Origin: Pterobdella sp. o SKG-2022
Taxonomy: Eukaryota > Annelida > Clitellata > Hirudinida > Piscicolidae
Assembly: GCA_964035795.1 (NCBI GenBank)
Contig: OZ038324.1
Coordinates: 2,228,025 to 2,292,024 of the forward strand
Length of the DNA: 64,000 nt
Direction of reading: 5' to 3'
Within the stretch, counting starts at the first letter, position 1, and each line of letters starts with the position of its first letter. Below, piece after piece: positions 26,631 to 39,685 of the stretch. The notes under the pieces were generated by a model. It had not been told where the DNA came from, searched no databases, and was given only the letters and a program-made list of their open reading frames with translations. A program made the position numbers and the translations under genes.

Positions 26631-27401
26631 CTTTAAAATAAAGTATCTTTAAAGTCCTCATTTTTCGAAGAATAAAAGCTGAAAATTTTATATAATAATG
26701 AATAATATATATATGTATAATATTATATATTTTATTATGAAGCAGACTGTCAAAAAAACAACCAAAAAACGTGCTAACATTGTATGACAAACAAAAGACT
26801 TTCCCAATAAAAAACTTCATTTATAGATATTATATAAAATTTCAAGAATGAAGATATTTATATTATTACTTGAAGATTTCACTTTTAATTGTGAGTTATT
26901 TGAGTTTAAACTAATAAAAGGTTAAGTTAGAAGTTTACAATTGTTATCACTGTTCCTGTTTGTTTTGTTTGTCAATAAAAAACATAACTCATTAAAAAAA
27001 GTCTTTTGTCATATAATAATGTTGGAATACTTTCAAAAAATAATATTTGTGGTGGTTAAAAATAATTTAACTGAAAATAGAAAAATTATTAAATTTTTGA
27101 AAATATAAAAAATTGTACTTGCTAATACTAAAGATGACAATAATAATGCTAACTATTATTTATATTATTATTAAAAATTAATAATAATAAATAATAATAA
27201 TAGTCAAGTATAATATTTAATAATAGTTAATAATAATAGTTAATAATAGTAATTAAGAATAATAAAAATTGATAGTGAAAAAAAATTATCGATAAAAATA
27301 ATAAATAATGATAATAATAATTGGAGAACACATGACTGCATGACGTGGCAAGGTTGGTGGGCGTGGAAGGGGAGTGGCAGAATCGAAATACAATTCGATC
27401 A

Positions 27402-27480
27402 TCATTATCATCATCATCACCATCATTATCATCACCATCACCATCATCATCATCATCACTATCATCACCATCATCATCAG
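27402..27480 (+). repeat. (CAT)n microsatellite beside repeat copy A
   Basis: CATCAT/CATCAC triplets directly left of the 27511-27728 repeat. Confidence 0.95.
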
Positions 27481-27510
27481 CCCGGCGAAAAAACCCACCT
27501 TCTCGTGGTG

Positions 27511-27728
27511 CCGAGTGTGCACTCCAACAGGAGGTTCTAAGCCACGTCAGCTTCCAACCACAAAGCATTTCGAGAATTCATCCATCATTTTTTCACTGCT
27601 CACCAAGTCACAAAAACTCGAAGCTCCAAGTTTCTTTCAATACTTGCAACAAAGAGTGTCGAAAGAGTGTTTGGAAGTTGGCGCTCAACAACAACAATAA
27701 TCATTATCATCATCATCATCCTCATTAT
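27511..27728 (+). repeat. CAT-flanked dispersed repeat, copy A
   Basis: About 180 bp, from ACTCCAACAGGAGG to GGCGCTCAACAACAACAATAATC, matches the minus strand of 38821-39005 with clear similarity throughout (GTCAGCTTCCAACCACAAAG is shared). A (TCA)n run lies on the left (27402-27480), and (CAA)n then (TCA)n on the right. Confidence 0.8.
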
Positions 27729-28078
27729 AGTTTTTGTTTGTTTTTTTATTATATTTAATAATTTTTCCTCCATCTTTATTTGTCTTTCTTTTTACTTTGC
27801 TCATCACCCATACTTTCATTTTAACAATCACTTTTAAGAAATTTTTTCACAAATTCAAGGTTTGGAGGATTTCACTTTTAAAAATAATTTCCCTTAATTT
27901 CACTCTATCAAGAAACAGCTTGTTCATCAAATAAATTATAATTTCAAAGAAATACTCTCAACAATAATTAAAATGACAATCATAAAATAATAATAATAAT
28001 GTGAATAATAATATTATTAATAAAATAATAAAAATAAGCATAATCTAGATATGTAACAATGATACAATCGACACAACA

Positions 28079-28190
28079 TTACGTCACACACACCCTTCCT
28101 CACAATAACATTTCGTAACACCCGCAACATCGCTGACAATTAGACAAAATTACCGGAAGTAACCTGTGACGACAGCAAACAATGACGTCA
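28079..28190. promoter_or_regulatory. Candidate regulatory island (CRE, ETS, CRE)
   Basis: TTACGTCA (28079-28086), ACCGGAAGT (28152-28160) and a perfect palindromic TGACGTCA (28183-28190) fall within 112 bp. Confidence 0.35.
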
Positions 28191-31100
28191 GAAAAACACT
28201 AAACAAGTTAAGGTAGCAATGAGTAAAAGTGAACTCAAAACGATGAAAGGTTGAGTAAAAGGGAAGGCGTCGTGTTGGTGAGAGTTTTATTGGGATGGAA
28301 TGTTTCAGTGTGGCGATTTTTTACTTGTTCACAACTTGATTTCAATTCCAGTTTTAAATTCAGTTTTTAACTAAAGTCCAATTTTAAATAATATTTTTTA
28401 AAAATATTTCATTTATTATAAAATGGTTTATTTAACTCCAAGTAATGATTATTTTCAAAACTTTATTTATTCTGTTTTAACAACTTTCAAAGAGTTTCTA
28501 ACCACAAAGAACTTTAACACTCCATAAACAACATATCCATAATATGACTCTGGACGATAATACATTACTCTCAAATAACTGTTGAAAAGTAAACTGTGTT
28601 TAGAAAGTTTAAAATTGAATTTAAATAAAGAGCAACATTTGATAAATTATTTTCGATGAAAAAAAACAATGAAAAGTTTGAAATTCAACATGGCTCCATC
28701 GAACAAAACAATGAACAAATATTATTTTTCGTTTTTGAAAATAATCCAAATTATTATGAAATATGACTCAAATTGCGTTTTTTTAACATTTGATTTTCAA
28801 AAAGTATAATTTAAATGAAAATATTTTTTTGAAACAAAACAATAGAACAAAGATAAATTAGGGGAAAATGGACAGATTAAAAGAGCATCTAAACAAAATT
28901 TAAAAGTTAATTCCATCATTCTAGCGACAATTGAAGCGCAATTTTAAAGCCATTTTTATTGACAAATAATCAACTTTGCGTCGCCATTTTGTAAATTTAA
29001 ATTTCCTTTTATTTGTTTGCTAATTTCTCTTTGATGAAAAGTTAATTTAAAATGCAAAAGTGTTTTGAAATATGAAAATAACGAGAGTCAATAGCTTGAA
29101 AAGTATTTAAAATTCACTTTTATTCATATTTTAATCTTCCAAAGAATAAAAAATATCTTTAAACCCAATTATAACACATTTAGTTTTGAAAGTATTCATC
29201 TTTATTTTACGATAGATATTTTAAACACTTTTATCATATTTATATATATAATAATAACATCTTCATATATAATAATAATTAAATATTTATATAGAGAATA
29301 ATAATATTTCATTACTTCAACCACTACATTTCTCTCACAGACAACAATCTCCAAGCCTGGTCATCTCTATAAATTCACACCAGACAAAAAAGCAGGCGAA
29401 AATAGGTGACAATAGCACTAAAAGTGAAACAAAGAAAGTAAATTTTGATATCTATCTTCAGTAATGGCATCTTTAATGCGCTATATGAATTATTTATTTG
29501 TTACCATGGTTACATGAAATAGGACCATACTCTAAATGATTTAATGATTTAGGAAAATTGATAAGTTTAGTCATCACGTGGGTTTTACGCGGTGTTTGGA
29601 GTGTCGTTCATTATTAAATAGATATCGAAAAAATTGGAAATAATATAAAAAAGAACGATAATCAGACAATATTAGCAAGCCATGCTAGCCTAATGTTGCA
29701 CTCATAAAAATGATATTGAAGGTTATCGGTAAAGATGTAAAAGCAATCTACAGAGCAAACTTAATTTTTTTTTACAGAAATTTCTTTATTGATATGAACA
29801 ATTACATGAAATTCAAAAAGTCCAAGTGAAATGAACAAACTGAAAATGAATAACTAACTAATTAAAACAGCTTATAAGAATAAATGGTTTTAATAGAATC
29901 AAATTGAATTGAATACTACGAGCTAATAGGAAAATATAACTAAAAACGAAGGAGTTAATAAGGATTTCACAATAGAGACAACATGCGTAAAATATAATGT
30001 CAAAAAAAATTTTTGGAAATTCAATAAAAATGGAAAATCCCAATAGCAAGTGCCTTATGTTATGTGATACACCGACAATTTAAATCTGTTATTAAGCCTT
30101 CAATGGGATCAGTACTAGTAATGATTATACTAATAATAAAAATAAAAATTTTACTAATAATTATTATTCTCATAAAATAACAACATCATAGCGATGACGA
30201 GAAGAACAACTTGATGAGAAAAAATAATTTAAACAAAAAATAAATAACACCTCAACCCATGCACATCTGCATCAACCATAGGGCCACACCAATTCAACCA
30301 CACCATCTCAACCAGCTTTTACAGATGTCCTACCAAACTCTGTGGTGGGAGGAAAATGATTCAGGATGGTGTGTAATTGGCTTTGATATGTGAGGTTTGT
30401 GAGGATGTGATAGAACGATGTATTAATTTAATTGATCTTAATTAAGATTCTTTTTTGATCTTAAAAATTTTTTTAAGCAAATTCAAGATATGGTGGCATA
30501 TAATGATAATATAAGAGTTTCTGAACAAAATTAATTTTTTTGAATAATTGCCATGAAAAATAGGAATAATAATAATAATCATAATAATCATAAAAAAATT
30601 ATTATGATTAATATAACAAAGCGGTGGTTGGTGCATTGAGGGGTTGTAGGATTGGGGGGAGGGGTGTGATGTTTAGTGTTGTAATGATTAATTGAATGCG
30701 GGGAATTTTGAAAAAAATTTTTATTCTAATAATATAAGTTTTTTTGGATTTAAATACAAAAAAATCGATAATAAACCTTGAGAATTATCTTTTACTTTGA
30801 AACACTAATTAAACTTGGATTTAATACTTTGTTTCTACAAAGCTTTTTGAAAGCTTACAGTAGCATCACCAGGTTATGAAAGCATAAAAATGAATTTTGA
30901 TATAAAAAGCATAAAAATAGTGAAATAAAATTTATAATATTATTATGAATAACATAAGAACAGTGAGGGAATACTTATAATTGGGTGAAAATCTATTGTA
31001 TTATCTAATGTTTTATATTCGATTAGTATCACCGTCGTGTATGTGCAAAAATTTGCTGTCTTTGGTTATAGTTTGTTTTGTATGAAGATTTTTTTGGATG

Positions 31101-31794
31101 TTTGTTTATATTTTCTATGTATATATATTCTTTGGTGTTAACGGCTTTTGGTGTTAACTAGCATCTACTGTTTTTCATATATTTTTTATATAATATCTTT
31201 GGTTACATGGTTTTTTAATATAATCTTTGGGTATAGATAGATATATACTGTTCACATGAAGCCTTCTGATAAAGAGATTTATATATTATCTTCAGTTACA
31301 TCGTTCTTATACATAATCTATTGTGTCTGACAGGAAGTTGCCATCACTTGACACTTTGTATGGTTCAGAAGGGAGTGCTAGAGGCCAGATGATGATGATG
31401 ATGATGATGGTTGTAGTGGCGTTGGAGATGGAGGTGAAGATGGTGGTGATAAAAAAGAATTCGAACTAAAAAAAGAATGACAAAAATAAGAAAGAACAAA
31501 ACTGGGTACCATAAAATGTAAAATGGAAAAAAACGATGAAAGAAGAAAAAATAAAAAGTTGAATACACCAAAACAATGGCTAATAGAAAATTTAAATTCA
31601 AGAAGATTATATCAATAGAACAACATGCCAAAAAAATTTTAGAAAAACAATATTTCTTAGACAAAATACAAGAGGGCGATAATGAGAGCATGAATAAGAA
31701 ATAAGAGCAAAGAACTCGTAAAACAATTAAAAAGAGTGCATGAGCGATAAAAAATATTAGCAACATCATGGCCCTTATCCTCATCCTTTAAATC

Positions 31795-32300
31795 AATTAG
31801 TTGTGGGAGGGGGTGAAAGAGGAGGGTGAGAGTGATGGTTGAGAGGGTGGCAGTGGTATGGAGGTGTGGTACAGGTGGTAAGTGAGGTGTGATGGGTGTG
31901 GTGTATGTGATGGATTTTTGATGTTGGGTAGGTGGAGGGTAGGAATGGGGGTGATGGCGGTGTGATGATAGGGTGCGGAGTGGATTTGGCGAGGTATGGA
32001 GTGGTGAGTGTTGTTGTGGGTGAGTGTTGGTGTGGGTGAATGTTGGTGTGGGTGAGTGTTGGTGTGGGTGTTGTTTTGGTAGGTTTGAGGTTTAGTTTGA
32101 GTAGGTGGTGGGGTGATGAGAATGAGGTTAAGTGTAGTTGGGTGCTGATGTGATGGGGGTGATGAGGGCAAGGTTCTAGTGTGGTTAAAAGATTGTGGGC
32201 GGTTACTGAGTAGGGTGGTGGTGGCGTGATTCTAGTGATGGGTATGGAGAAATGGAGAGAGGTGTGTGGTGGAAAAATGTTATTTTGGAAACTGTTATTT
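31795..32300 (+). repeat. G/T-rich tract with a 16-bp minisatellite
   Basis: The plus strand is almost free of C. At about 32006-32072 a GTTGGTGTGGGTGAGT unit repeats about four times. The Pro/Thr/His-rich minus-strand frame (31793-32314) reflects composition and not a gene. Confidence 0.75.
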
Positions 32301-33111
32301 TCACAAAATTCCAATTTGAACCTGTACGTTTGGTGGATTACTGCTGACCTGGTTATAAATTAGTTTTTTCAGATTTTCACTAAAAATAATTTTTTCGACA
32401 TCCAAATTCGTTGAGATGCTGGTAAAAATATTTTTTTATAAAAGATAATTATCTATAATTTTATATAACTAAATAATTATGAAATATTAGTTTTTCTAAT
32501 TATTAATCTAAAATAAAACAAAAACGTCGCTTGATTTTTCAATTAATAACCTAGAAAAAAATTTAAAACCGTATAACAATCTTAACGAAAGGTCATATCT
32601 CCAAAACTTTTTCAATATTTTTTATATTGTGTTTTTGGTTACAATTTATTTGATAGCTTTGGTTGGTGTTTATTTGATGTCTTTGGGTGTTATTTGTTTG
32701 ATAGCTTTGTTACATCTTCGATTCAGTATCTTTGGTCATCATTTAATTTCCCTCCTTGCTCGTAACCATGACCATTACGCACGTGACAGTTTTTTACTTT
32801 TATTGTTTTTTATATTGTCTGAAAATATTATTTATTATTAAGTAATTTATTTTTAAATTTTTCTATGCTATTTAATTTAAAACTTTTATGAATTACATTT
32901 TTTTAAGACTTGTTCATTCAATTGGTTTTTGATTTTAATTAGTTTCTTTTTCTTCAATTAATTTGATTAAAAAAATTATTTCCAAAAATATCAATGATAA
33001 TAATAATAATAGAAAATACTACCATTTTTAATAATTAAGTTAGAATTTATTTTAAAAACACACAAAAATACAATAATAATAAAACAACAATACCACTACT
33101 ACTTATGGAAC

Positions 33112-33175
33112 ACTTGAAACCGGAAGAGGGCAACAAAACATCAAAGCGGAAAATGTTTCGCAAGATGGCGATTAA
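33112..33175 (+). promoter_or_regulatory. ETS plus YY1-like cluster, possible TATA-less promoter
   Basis: AACCGGAAG (33118-33126) is followed 36 bp later by CAAGATGGCG (33161-33170). This pairing is typical of TATA-less housekeeping promoters. No downstream gene is visible, so it may be an enhancer or chance. Confidence 0.25.
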
Positions 33176-34477
33176 AAGTGGACTGAAAAGATAATTTATG
33201 AAGCGCTTAAGTATTTCTATCGAGTCGTTAACACCGTTTGATTCTTCTCTGCTGAGACTTTTTATTTCTTGTCTATGTTTCTTTTATTATCACTCGCGTG
33301 TCTTGGAGTTTTTATCTATGGTAGAAATTACTTTGAATCTATTCTAATTTTTTTCAATATTTTATTTTTTATTTTTTACGTATTAGAAATTAAATAAATT
33401 TTAAAGCAAAAAAGTATTTAATTTTTATACGTCATCAGTCACTATTTTTTATTTTTTATTCCATAACAAAATCAAAAAACAACATAATAGAAACTCTTAC
33501 ATCACAACACATACTTCAAAACAACAACCCTTCAAGAACAAAGAACTTACAACAAAGAATCGAAACAGCGGATGTTATGTCATTCTAATGATTGATAATT
33601 AAAGAAACGAAGAACAATAACAAAAGGAAATAGCGTTCTTATAAATGTCTCCTAACAGCTTGATCTTAGCGATAATTAGCCCATTTAACTGACCATAGAT
33701 CTAACAACCTTTTTTATATATATTTAATTACTTCGAAGATTATTTTCAAGGTCAATAAAATTATTTGAAAATAATAAATATATTACGCACTTAACTGAAA
33801 TATAAATTATGACAATATATATATATATATATATAATTATTTGAAATTGTCAAAACTTTTTTGTCATTTTAGAAACATTCTATTCCATCATTTTCAATAA
33901 TTAACACAACATAATACCTAGATAAGCACACAGACCTCGGTCAAACTGAAGCATAATGATAACAATTCAAAACTCAATTAAGAGTCACCCTTCGGTGGAA
34001 ACAGTTGATATCTTGTAGAGTACCAGGTGTGCTCACCTCAGATTTTCATATGAAGTTGATGAGACTTAAATACTGTGATTAAGTGGCGGCGAGGAGTCGT
34101 TGTTGAAGAAGACATATGGGTGGAAAAGAATATGATTATAAATGGATGGGTGAAATAAGAAAGGGTTAAAAACAGTTTAAAGAATTGAGAAAAAAACATA
34201 AACGTGTTTTTGTTAAAAAAACAGAAAAATGAAAAAAAAACAAAAAAAATAAAAATGAATGAACAATAATAAGTAATAATAAATAAACAAATAAGCAATT
34301 AAAACGAAAACAAGCAAAAAAACAAATATAAACAAGCAAACATACAAAAAAGCAGACGAACACACAAAAATAAACAAGCAAACAAACAAAAACAAGCAGA
34401 CGAACACAAATGCACAAACCGTTGTTAATTAGGTGTGCAACCAGTTATGTAACATTCAGATTATGTTATCGTAACCG

Positions 34478-34545
34478 TGTTATTATTTTTATTGTTTACT
34501 GTTATTATTTTTATTGTTTACTGTTATTATTTTTAATGTTTAGTG
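34478..34545 (+). repeat. 22-bp tandem repeat
   Basis: Three copies of GTTATTATTTTTATTGTTTA with two further bases, the last diverged. Confidence 0.9.
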
Positions 34546-34644
34546 ATCTTTTTATTTCATTGTTTTTAGTTATATTTATTTGTCTTAGTTGCATATAAAC
34601 AACATGTAAAAAATGTAATTAAATTAATTCCCACACATTTAACA

Positions 34645-34705
34645 AACAAACAAACAAACACGCACGCACACACACACAAACACGCACACACACACACACA
34701 CACAT
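34645..34705 (+). repeat. (CAAA)n and (CA)n microsatellite
   Basis: ACAAACAAACAAAC followed by CACGCACACACA runs. Confidence 0.95.
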
Positions 34706-35694
34706 TTATGAGATCAGTATCTTCTTAATGTTCACTAGGAGCAATAATTGGTACTTTAATCACTCGTTATTTTTTATTTCTATTGTTATTTTTTATTTCT
34801 ATTGTTTTGTAATTAATATTATCACTATTTTGTTGTTTCTGCTATTTTTTTATTATCATTTTGGTTTTTCTTATTATCATGATCATCATCACCTCATTAT
34901 CAGTTTTTTTCAATATTATCTTGAATTTATTTACTTCAGTTTTCAAAAATTATTATCTAATTTAAGTTCACATTTAAATGTTTGAAACAATCGCGGCAAA
35001 ACTAAACAATTAATCCTAACAACACCTCTTACACGCATCAATGAGCACACGTGCAGTTTACTCACGTGCTCACACACATATACACACGAATAAAAACACA
35101 CACAAACACACAGAGAATTCTTCCACAGTCCATCAGCATAGATATAATAACCTCTTTTCTTTGATTTTGAATCTTTTAACGCCCATTCTTTCTCTGACCT
35201 GTTTCCGCTCTACTTAACACACTTCCTTTTGACCTATGACTCATATTCTCTTAATTTTCAGTTAGTTCAAACAATAATTCTTCTTTGATTATGATGTTAA
35301 ACCTGCTTTTTCTTTATCACTCAAAAAAGTTTCTACAATAACATTCAATATCACCATGGTAACAACAACAACAACAATATCATCATGTACCCCTCCTAAT
35401 CGATCACAACACCACATCACAGCATCCATCCATCGCATCTTATCTCCATCAAGAATCATATTTCCACCATATTGATATCAAAGACTCCAAATAGACTCCG
35501 GGTGAGACTAATGACCAAATGGACGTGGCTTTTAGTTGCATCTTTTCAATTGACCGCCATCTTAGAGGACAGGTCAACTTGGGGACTGTATGTGAATATG
35601 ATTATCTGAATAGAATCATCTCGTAACGCTGTTTGATGTTTATATGTGCGAGATTTTAATGTGGTTTTATTGTGAGTTTTGAAATGAAAGAAAT

Positions 35695-36025
35695 GAGGAG
35701 GAGGAGGAGGAGGAGGAGGAGGAGGAGGAGGAGGAGGAGGAGGAGGAGGAGGAGGAGGAGGAGGAGGAGGAGGAGGAGGAGGAGGAGGAGGAGGAGGAGG
35801 AGGAGGAGGAGGAGGAGGAGGAGGAGGAGGAGGAGGAGGAGGAGGAGGAGGAGGAGGAGGAGGAGGAGGAGGAGGAGGAGGAGGAGGAGGAGGAGGAGGA
35901 GGAGGAGGAGGAGGAGGAGGAGGAGGAGGAGGAGGAGGAGGAGGAGGAGGAGGAGGAGGAGGAGGAGGAGGAGGAGGAGGAGGAGGAGGAGGAGGAGGAG
36001 GAGGAGGAGGAGGAGGAGGAGGAGG
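35695..36025 (+). repeat. Pure (GAG)n microsatellite, 331 bp
   Basis: About 110 consecutive GAG units without a visible interruption, ending GGTTGAGGATGATGATGAT at the 3' end of the LINE. The open frames through it are poly-Arg or poly-Ser and are artefacts of the repeat. Confidence 0.98.
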
Positions 36026-36039
36026 TTGAGGATGATGAT

Positions 36040-38800
36040 GATCTGCGTATCATCGCTTTGGCTGTGGTGTAGTGATGGTCTACGTTTGTTTGGTCAGCGT
36101 CAGCCCCCTTCTTCGTCTGAGCATCTGCTAGCTCGTTACCAGAGATGCCACACTGACCCGGGCATTAAGTAAAGCTCACCTGGCAGCTCCGTGCCGTCAG
36201 CATTGAAAGTGTTTTAAGGACGGTGTGTTCGTCCCTGTCGTTGCACGGTTGAGATGGGTGCGTTGTCTGAATGCCAAGTAAGACAGATTGGCTATCGCTG
36301 ACAATTCGGGCTTTCTGAACGTGCACTTCCGCCTAGGTTACTTGAAGTGCTTTAACCACCGCCTTTATTTTCGCCTGGTAAGAGGAACACCATATGCCAG
36401 TGGGAATGGCCAAATAGCGGAGAAGTTGAGAGTCGCTAGAGTGGCAATTCCACCACCACCTGTTCCGGTCCCACTTGTTGCTGATTCGTCGGTATACACA
36501 ACCTGGTCAAAGGTGTTCCAGCCTTCCCCCAGTCATCGCAATGCCTATTTCTTGTCTGCTTCATCGTCCCCGGACTTGCCGCCGGAAGTCTTGAAGATAT
36601 GTTCACCTATCTGCATCCTCGGAGGGAGAAGTTTTGGCTGTTTGGAAGGACTGGTTTTTCCGAAGATTGACTCCCATACTGCTCCGGCCTTGGCTCGCCA
36701 GCTGAGCTTTTTCGTGCGTTGACGGGATGACTGCTCAGCAATTTGATGGCGCGGGTTTTCGGGTGCAATCCTTTTTGACTTTTCTAGGGCTATGGCGCAG
36801 AGTTGTGTGGCTCTTGTGCCAATTTTTGGAAGATTAGCATCGGCAAGGATCGCTTCCACTGGTGTGGTTTTGAATTTTCCGGTGATAGCTCGTCCCACAA
36901 ATCGTTGGCACGTCTCCAGCTTTTCCATAGTTCAAGACCGGTGCATATTCAACAGCTGATCTGCCCGTCGCGATGAAGGTAGCCCGTAATGTTTGTTTGT
37001 CGTAGCCCCAGTCAGTCGTCGCAAGACATCTCAAAGCACTAGCCTGTTTCCGCATGGAGGGCAAAGGTTAACTGACGATCATATGTGACACCAGGAAACT
37101 TGGGAAGGGAATTATACTTAAGTGGTGGCCACTTAGCTTCAAATTGGGACGCCAGCTAGCTTCGTGCGTGCTGGTGGTGAAAAAGGAGCATTCTGACTTC
37201 TAGACAGAGAGTTCCATCTTCCACCGCTTGCTCCATTCCGTTATGTGGTTCAGGTTAGTTTTCAAGCTCTGTTCTGCTTGTAGTAGACCAGAAGCCTGAT
37301 TCCAAACAGCTACATCGTCTGCGAAAAGGCTCACATTGGATTGAGCAATGCCGTTGGGTAGCTCATTAATATAAAAAAGGAACAGAAGTGGTGATAAAAC
37401 TGATCCCTGTGGGACGCCTTGCTCCAAAATGACCATTTTGCTTCATTCTCCGTCAAACGTCATTCACGTGAGTCTGTTGGAAAGCCAAGCTTGGACCTAT
37501 CGTAGCATCTTGGTCGGTATACCCATTTGCTGCATTTTGAAAAGAAGCGCGTCCCACCACACCTTGTCGTATGCTCTAGAGTAGTCGATCAGAGCCATTA
37601 CCGTACGCTGTATTAGTACGTGCTGGAACTCATCACTGATAGATTGGGAAAGTCGGAGAAGCTGGTCCTTTGTACTGCGGCCGGTACGAAACCCAGCTTG
37701 AAAGGGTGTAAAAAAATTATGACATTCCGCAAAATAGCGTAATCGGTTGGTTACTAGCCTCTTCATAACTTTCCCCATCGTCGAGGTGAGAGAGATTGGC
37801 CGGTATCTATCAAGATGTTGGGCGTCTTTGCCTGCTTTAAGTACTGGGCGTACATCGGCTACTCTTCAGGCTTGAGGTATCTCCATTGTCGACCAGGATA
37901 GGTTGCAGATTCGTAATAAAGTCTTGACGGCTATAGGAACAAGGTGGTGAAGGAGTCTGGGATGGATCATGTCAGGTTCCGGGGGCTTTGGATGGATTGA
38001 GGCTTTTGAGGGCTGCATTAAGCTCGCTTAGAGTGAACTTTCTGCATTTCTCAGAGTGAACCGGTTCAGAGCGTATTAGACCATTCAAAAGCTTCTTGAG
38101 ACCACGGTACGGTTTTTCGACCTTTAGCGAACTCACACTTCGGTACAGTTTGACTAATGCATTCGCCTTCTGCTTTGGGCTGACATAATTTTTGCCGTTT
38201 TCGAAGATGATACGAGCAGTGTCAAAGCTTTTGTTTGTGGTGAGATTGCGGAGAATCGACCACATCTCTTTAGTTCCCTTTCCTTTCATCACCTTGCGCT
38301 TCCAAATTTCCGCCTTTCGTTACCGAACCAGACGTTTCAGATGAGCATCTCGATCTTTGTACAGCTCGGACTGGCTACCGGACGTTGCTCTTGCGGTGTC
38401 TCTCTTTATTTCAGTCTGAAAGATTTTTGTTGTTCTCCAACTCTCTCCAGCCATACCTACGGCTTTGAGACCGATGTGAGATTTTGCGGCGGTAAGGATG
38501 GCGGCGCAAAATATTCATATGCAGAGGTGATGGATGCATTCTCGTCAGATGAGTTTTGGGATAATCGCTCTTCAAGGTCTGCTGTGTATGCCGAGATGTT
38601 GCCCTTCTTCCAGTTCCACACCAGTCGTTTTGGTCCCTTCCGTTGTTGTGACGGGAGGTGGAGAGTCGTCAAGATTGGCCTGTGGTCGGATGAAAGAGAA
38701 TCCAGCGGTGTCCAGTCACAGTGGTGGTGAATGCCATTGTGGACAATGGTGACATCTGGAGAAGAGAAGCCGCCGAAAGCTGGATCATGATGATGATGAT
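36040..38800 (-). mobile_element. Degenerate non-LTR retrotransposon with endonuclease, RT and RNase H parts
   Basis: Reading the minus strand from about 38790: the end of an AP-type endonuclease (FSSPDVT, LSSDHRPIL); RT N-terminal parts (37972-38292 and 37497-37778, with AGFRTGRSTKDQLL and ALIDYSRAYDKVWW); the RT core with VPQGSVLSPLLF and the catalytic FADDVAVW (37200-37436); a post-RT region (36545-37064); and an RNase H domain (VYTDESATSGTGGGG, and GISGNELAD near 36130). The order EN-RT-RNase H fits the I/Ingi type of LINE. Stops and frameshifts separate the parts and most of the endonuclease is missing, so it is inactive. It is markedly GC-richer than its surroundings. Confidence 0.88.
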
Positions 38801-39017
38801 GATGATTGTTGTTGTTGTTGTTGAGCGCCAGCTTCCAAAGACTCTTTCGACACTCTTTTGAGCGAGTACCGAAAGAAACTTGCAGCTTCGAGGTTTTTTG
38901 TGACTTTTGGTGAGCAGCGATTAAAATGATGGGTGAATTATCGAAATGCTTTGTGGTTGGAAGCTGACGTGGTTTGGAACCTCTGGGACACTCCTGTTGG
39001 AGCAGTGATGATGATGA
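38786..39017 (-). repeat. CAT-flanked dispersed repeat, copy B
   Basis: The minus strand carries a second copy of the 27511-27728 repeat, again with ATC/TCA triplets on both sides and a (CAA)n tail. It abuts the truncated endonuclease end of the 36040-38800 LINE, so it is either a SINE that inserted there or a rearranged LINE end. Confidence 0.8.
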
Positions 39018-39567
39018 AAAAGTGATGGACAAAATTAGGAAAAAAAAAACAATTATAATATGACACAGATTTGAAACGATGATGATGTCACAGTTATGAC
39101 ATAAGCATGGGAGGAAGAGGAGGAAGAAGAGGAAAAGGATGATGGAAAATGGGAGATTCTTACATGTGCTGACTGTCATATCACAAAAATAATTATATTA
39201 GAAACATTTTGAGTAACATCTTACTAATTTATTTGGTGAATACATGAAACTAGAGTTATTTTGTTGCTGTGTTTGACATGATCTCAAAACAAATAATGAT
39301 CATTTCATTATTGTTGGAAAAATGTGAAACAAAAAAATTTAAATATAGTTAATAAGTACCGTAATATCATTGATATATCATTTTACTAAAAATAGTGATC
39401 ATAATAATAATGAATGTCATAACAATATTAATAATAACCAAAATAATAATGATAATAATAATAATAAATATCCTAAAAAAGTTAATAAATATCATAATAA
39501 TAACAAATGAGATAACGATGATGTTGCTATTGTTCAAACCAGGTGGCTATGAGCTGTAAGTTGATAC

Positions 39568-39568
<1 letters not shown>

Positions 39569-39614
<46 letters not shown>

Positions 39615-39647
39615 CGTGTGTATGTGTGTGTGGTTCATGTTTACAAA

Positions 39648-39684
<37 letters not shown>

Positions 39685-39685
39685 T
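39569..39685. repeat. (GT)n facing (AC)n
   Basis: A (GT)n run at 39569-39632 is followed about 20 bp later by (AC)n at 39653-39680. The two are complementary and could form a hairpin with a short loop. Confidence 0.95.

Larger units (their letters stand above)
19980..27400. other. Intergenic DNA with microsatellites, no gene seen
   Basis: Holds many ATGG/GGAT repeats and one dispersed repeat copy. A 90-codon minus-strand frame at 21913-22185 is free of low-complexity bias but matches nothing I know, and I do not call it a gene. Confidence 0.55.
27729..35694. other. Intergenic AT-rich DNA, no gene seen
   Basis: TAA-rich, TA-rich and G/T-rich tracts with islands of CRE, ETS, GATA and E-box sites (28079, 29576, 31676, 33118). 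No recognisable exon was found on either strand. Confidence 0.55.

Noticed and set aside
31793..32314. 173-residue Pro/Thr/His-rich minus-strand frame
   Set aside because: Follows from extreme strand composition and a 16-bp minisatellite; no domain or regular gene signals.
35667..36172. Open frames encoding poly-Arg and poly-Ser
   Set aside because: Wholly produced by the GAG repeat.
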